Shown here: one piece after another, positions 61,418 to 64,000 of the stretch
Layout of the letters: every line of letters begins with the position of its first letter
How positions within the stretch are numbered: position 1 is the stretch's first letter
Assembly: GCF_009709615.1 (NCBI RefSeq)
Contig: NZ_WJYA01000008.1
Coordinates: 155,129-219,128, forward strand
Reading direction: 5' to 3'
Length of the DNA stretch: 64,000 nucleotides
DNA from: Winogradskyella ouciana
GTDB taxonomy: Bacteria > Bacteroidota > Bacteroidia > Flavobacteriales > Flavobacteriaceae
Position numbers and translations under genes: made by a program
Notes under the pieces: generated by a model
The model's database searches: none
Seen by the model: the letters and a program-made list of their open reading frames with translations, nothing else
What the model was told of the DNA's origin: nothing

Positions 61418-63862
61418 TTATTTAAAATATTTTGAAAGTTCATTAACTACCAACTGTAACTCACCATAAGAATATTTGTCGTCGAGTTGGTGCTTTAAGT
61501 CTGAAAGGTTATCAAAAGTTTTCGTCGGAATAATTTCTTTTAACTCTGAATAGTGAGCCTTTGTCATTAGGTCTGTAATCTTCACTTCTCCTGATGAAAT
61601 GAAACTAGCCAAATGGCCAAATATAGTATTAGTGTTTAATTCTCGTTCTAGAGCAATTTGATCTATAGATTTACCAGATTTAAAAAGCTCTAAGGAGGTT
61701 TTCTTTGTATCCCCTTTTTTCTTTTTTGGTTTTAATTCTTCAAAAACTGGAAGCTTATTATTAGTTTCAATATCATTTTCTTCGCAGTAATCAATAATCA
61801 CTTTTAAAATTTCAGAACCATATTTTTTAATTCTTGTTTTGCCCATGCCGTGAATTTGTTTTAATTCAACTTCAGTTGTTGGTAACAACTCACACATGGC
61901 ATATAATGATTTTTGTGTAAAAATCTGAAAGTGAACTAAATCTTCACGTTTTGCGATTTGGTTTCTAAGTTCTCTAAGTAATTCAAAGAGTTCAACATTG
62001 GTTGTACCATCAATAATAGCTTTTCGCTGTTTTTTTGGTTTTTCTTTACCTAAGAAAACAGATTTGGCTCTTAGAGATAAAAATTGTTGCACATTAAAGC
62101 CCTCCTTTAAGCCTAAAAAATAGGGTAGTTTTGTCTCCAATAACTCTTCTAATGTATCTAGTTGTTTATCAATATCTTTTTGAATTGCTTTATTGTCAGT
62201 AGTAAAACTTAAAGCCTGAAGAGAACCTCCTATTGTTTCTTTTGTTTGCTCCTCAAAGTAACTAATAGCTTTAATAAATCTATCCTGAAGTGTTTTATTA
62301 GATTCGGGAATATCTACCGAGTCACCAATCGATTTTAGTTGGCTATTAAAGGAGTTGCTTATTTTAAGTAGGTTGATAACTGAATCTTTTATTGTTACCA
62401 AAGGTGTTTCAATATTTCCTTCAATGCTCCCTCTGTTTTTATAGTAAGTATCTAATATTCGATTTGAAGGATATAAAAATTTATAAAAATCAAAAATCTC
62501 GGAAATTAAGCCTAACTGAAATGTACGTTTAGATTGCTGGAGCATATCATCATTTGGTTGGTTAGCTTCTGCACTTTCGTTAAAAGAAATAACATTACTA
62601 TCACTAATAATTTGACTCGGAGTAATTTTACTATTAAGAACTAATCCTTCTAGCGATTTACAGCGACTAAGTGCTACATAGGTTTGCCCGTGCGCAAAGG
62701 CAGCTTCAGCATCAATTATTGCTTTATCAAAAGTTAAACCCTGACTTTTATGAATTGTGATTGACCAGGCCAAGCGAAGTGGCATTTGTGTATAACTACC
62801 AATTTTGTCTTCGGAAATTGCTTTTGTCTCCTTATCGACAGTGTATTTAATATTTTCCCAAACCTCTGGTTTTGTGATTATATTAAAATCGTCATCTGGG
62901 CAATTCACAACAACTTCATCATCATCTAATAAAATTACCTTACCAATTTTACCGTTGAAGTAACGCTTTTCTGGCGAGCTATCATTTTTAATAAACATAA
63001 CTTGCGCACCAACTTTTAGTTTTAACTCTTCTTTGTTAGGATAAGAATGTTCAGGGAATTTTCCTTCAACAACTGCATTATAAGTTCTTGATTTTCCTTC
63101 AAGCTTTTCAAGCTCTTGTTTATTGATCTGGCCGGCTTTATGATTATGGGTCGTCAATGAAATATAACCTTCATTTTCATTTGGAATAAAGTTAGGTTGA
63201 TAACGTTTATTCAATTCATCAGCAGATGATTGACTTAGTTCATTATTTCTAATTTCATTCAGTATATTAATAAACACTGGGTTTTCTTGCCTATAAATAT
63301 GCTTTAATTCAATAGTAATCGGATTTGAATTTTTATAAGCTCCACTACTAAAGAAGAATATATTCTTATAAAATGGCTTTAATAACTGCCATTCTTGCTC
63401 TTTAATTACTGGCGATAATTGTTGAAGGTCGCCTATCATTAATAATTGAGTTCCGCCAAAAGGCAAGTTCCTATTTTTAAAGCGTTTTAAGGTTCTATCT
63501 ATTCCATCAAGTAAGTCAGCTCTCACCATACTGATTTCATCAATAACCAATAGGTCTAAAGACTTGATAATATTAATTTTTGTTTTACTGAATTTTCTAT
63601 TGAAACTAGTTGTAGAATTTAAATCTGTATGAGGTAAAATTGGACCAAAAGGCATTTGAAAAAAAGAATGAATAGTTACCCCTTTAGCATTTATAGCAGC
63701 TACTCCAGTTGGTGCAACCACCACCATTCGTTTTTGTGATTGCATTTTTAATTTATGTAAAAATGTTGTTTTGCCTGTACCCGCTTTACCAGTTAAGAAT
63801 ATATTTCTATTTGTATTATTAATGAAATCCCAGGCAAGATTAAGTTCATTGTTTACTTTCAT
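61418..63862 (-). CDS. PIF1-like helicase with HRDC and helix-turn-helix domains
   Basis: An 814-residue SF1 helicase. Walker A is LTGKAGTGKTTFLH (about 22-35), Walker B LLVIDEISMVRADLL, motif III GDLQQLSPV, and the UvrD/PIF1 C-terminal motif ITIHKSQGLTFDKAII with TYVALSRCKSLEGLVL. A central helical region of unknown role (about 430-620) is followed by an HRDC domain (LRELRNQIAKREDL...LKQIHGMGKTRIKKYG) and an HTH_40-type domain (TSLELFKSGKSIDQIALERE). It probably unwinds DNA in repair or replication restart. It is cytoplasmic and next to the rRNA operon end. Confidence 0.92.
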   Translation of the reverse strand: MKVNNELNLAWDFINNTNRNIFLTGKAGTGKTTFLHKLKMQSQKRMVVVAPTGVAAINAKGVTIHSFFQMPFGPILPHTDLNSTTSFNRKFSKTKINIIKSLDLLVIDEISMVRADLLDGIDRTLKRFKNRNLPFGGTQLLMIGDLQQLSPVIKEQEWQLLKPFYKNIFFFSSGAYKNSNPITIELKHIYRQENPVFINILNEIRNNELSQSSADELNKRYQPNFIPNENEGYISLTTHNHKAGQINKQELEKLEGKSRTYNAVVEGKFPEHSYPNKEELKLKVGAQVMFIKNDSSPEKRYFNGKIGKVILLDDDEVVVNCPDDDFNIITKPEVWENIKYTVDKETKAISEDKIGSYTQMPLRLAWSITIHKSQGLTFDKAIIDAEAAFAHGQTYVALSRCKSLEGLVLNSKITPSQIISDSNVISFNESAEANQPNDDMLQQSKRTFQLGLISEIFDFYKFLYPSNRILDTYYKNRGSIEGNIETPLVTIKDSVINLLKISNSFNSQLKSIGDSVDIPESNKTLQDRFIKAISYFEEQTKETIGGSLQALSFTTDNKAIQKDIDKQLDTLEELLETKLPYFLGLKEGFNVQQFLSLRAKSVFLGKEKPKKQRKAIIDGTTNVELFELLRELRNQIAKREDLVHFQIFTQKSLYAMCELLPTTEVELKQIHGMGKTRIKKYGSEILKVIIDYCEENDIETNNKLPVFEELKPKKKKGDTKKTSLELFKSGKSIDQIALERELNTNTIFGHLASFISSGEVKITDLMTKAHYSELKEIIPTKTFDNLSDLKHQLDDKYSYGELQLVVNELSKYFK

Positions 63863-63939
63863 ATTAGTTTTCGGATAAAACTTGAAGATAACAAATCTGA
63901 AGCTTTTAAATTGAAGTAATTTTCTCTATAAACGAAAAA

Positions 63940-63970
63940 AATCCCGATTCTAACAATAAGAATCGGGATT
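63940..63970 (-). terminator. Rho-independent terminator of the rRNA operon
   Basis: AATCCCGATTCT pairs exactly with AGAATCGGGATT across a 7-nt loop. On the minus strand it follows the 5S 3' end and runs into TTTTTTC. Confidence 0.9.
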
Positions 63971-63977
63971 CAAAAAA

Positions 63978-64000
63978 GGCGGCGACCTACTCTTCCACAG
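63978..64000 (-). rRNA. rrf: 5S rRNA, 3' end only
   Basis: Read on the minus strand, the edge gives CTGTGGAAGAGTAGGTCGCC, the conserved 3' part of 5S rRNA, then GCC and the terminator. The rest of the gene, and presumably 23S and 16S, lie outside the window. Confidence 0.85.

Overview
The window is chromosomal DNA from a member of the Bacteroidota, almost certainly a marine-type Flavobacteriaceae. This rests on the low G+C content, the type IX secretion/gliding genes porV, porU and gldJ, a T9SS C-terminal sorting domain on a secreted protein, a fused Hpt-Adk enzyme, a PafA-type phosphatase, and repeated use of the Bacteroidota promoter box TAnnTTTG with weak or absent Shine-Dalgarno sites. 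I cannot name the genus from sequence alone. No CRISPR array, integrase, transposase or phage gene was seen.

Layout. 1-8.9 kb: a TPR protein diverging from a very large alpha-2-macroglobulin, then an SDR enzyme and a DUF4136 lipoprotein. 8.9-15.9 kb: K+ channel, ObgE, Hpt-Adk fusion, purKE, an M3 peptidase, and a candidate small RNA running antisense towards purE. 16-19.9 kb: a LAS-type peptidase, a GbsR/MarR-type regulator bracketed by two matching palindromes, an operon of two unknown membrane proteins plus a methyltransferase, and an ECF sigma factor with a small partner. 19.9-32.8 kb: a UbiA-like protein, gcvP, a KASIII/methyltransferase/glycosyltransferase set, a PafA-like phosphatase, MlaE/MlaF transporter subunits, a DUF389 protein, ManC and SprT. 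32.8-38.3 kb: a 1347-residue secreted FG-GAP/UnbV/haloperoxidase-like fusion, then DnaJ (CbpA type) with CbpM. 38.3-52.7 kb: SDR, M28 peptidase, pdhC-pdhA, cdd, porV-porU, gldJ, murF and a TVP38-family protein. 52.7-64 kb: two tRNA-Val genes, exbB-exbD-tonB-folC, nhaD with a glutamate dehydrogenase family gene, anmK, an acyl-CoA dehydrogenase, a PIF1-like HRDC helicase, and the 3' end of a 5S rRNA with its terminator at the right edge.

How the genes work together. PorU (sortase), PorV (its outer-membrane partner) and GldJ (gliding/T9SS lipoprotein) belong to the machine that would export the haloperoxidase fusion. ExbB-ExbD-TonB energises outer-membrane transport. PurK-PurE, Hpt-Adk and Cdd serve nucleotide metabolism. 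PdhA-PdhC and GcvP are lipoyl-linked carbon enzymes.

Most of the window is ordinary chromosomal backbone. The parts most worth a second look are: (i) the palindrome-bracketed GbsR regulator with its membrane/methyltransferase operon, the best candidate here for an undescribed system; (ii) the candidate sRNA opposite purE; (iii) interspersed repeat units domesticated in-frame inside the alpha-2-macroglobulin gene, the PdhC linker and the start of a glycosyltransferase; and (iv) the haloperoxidase fusion.
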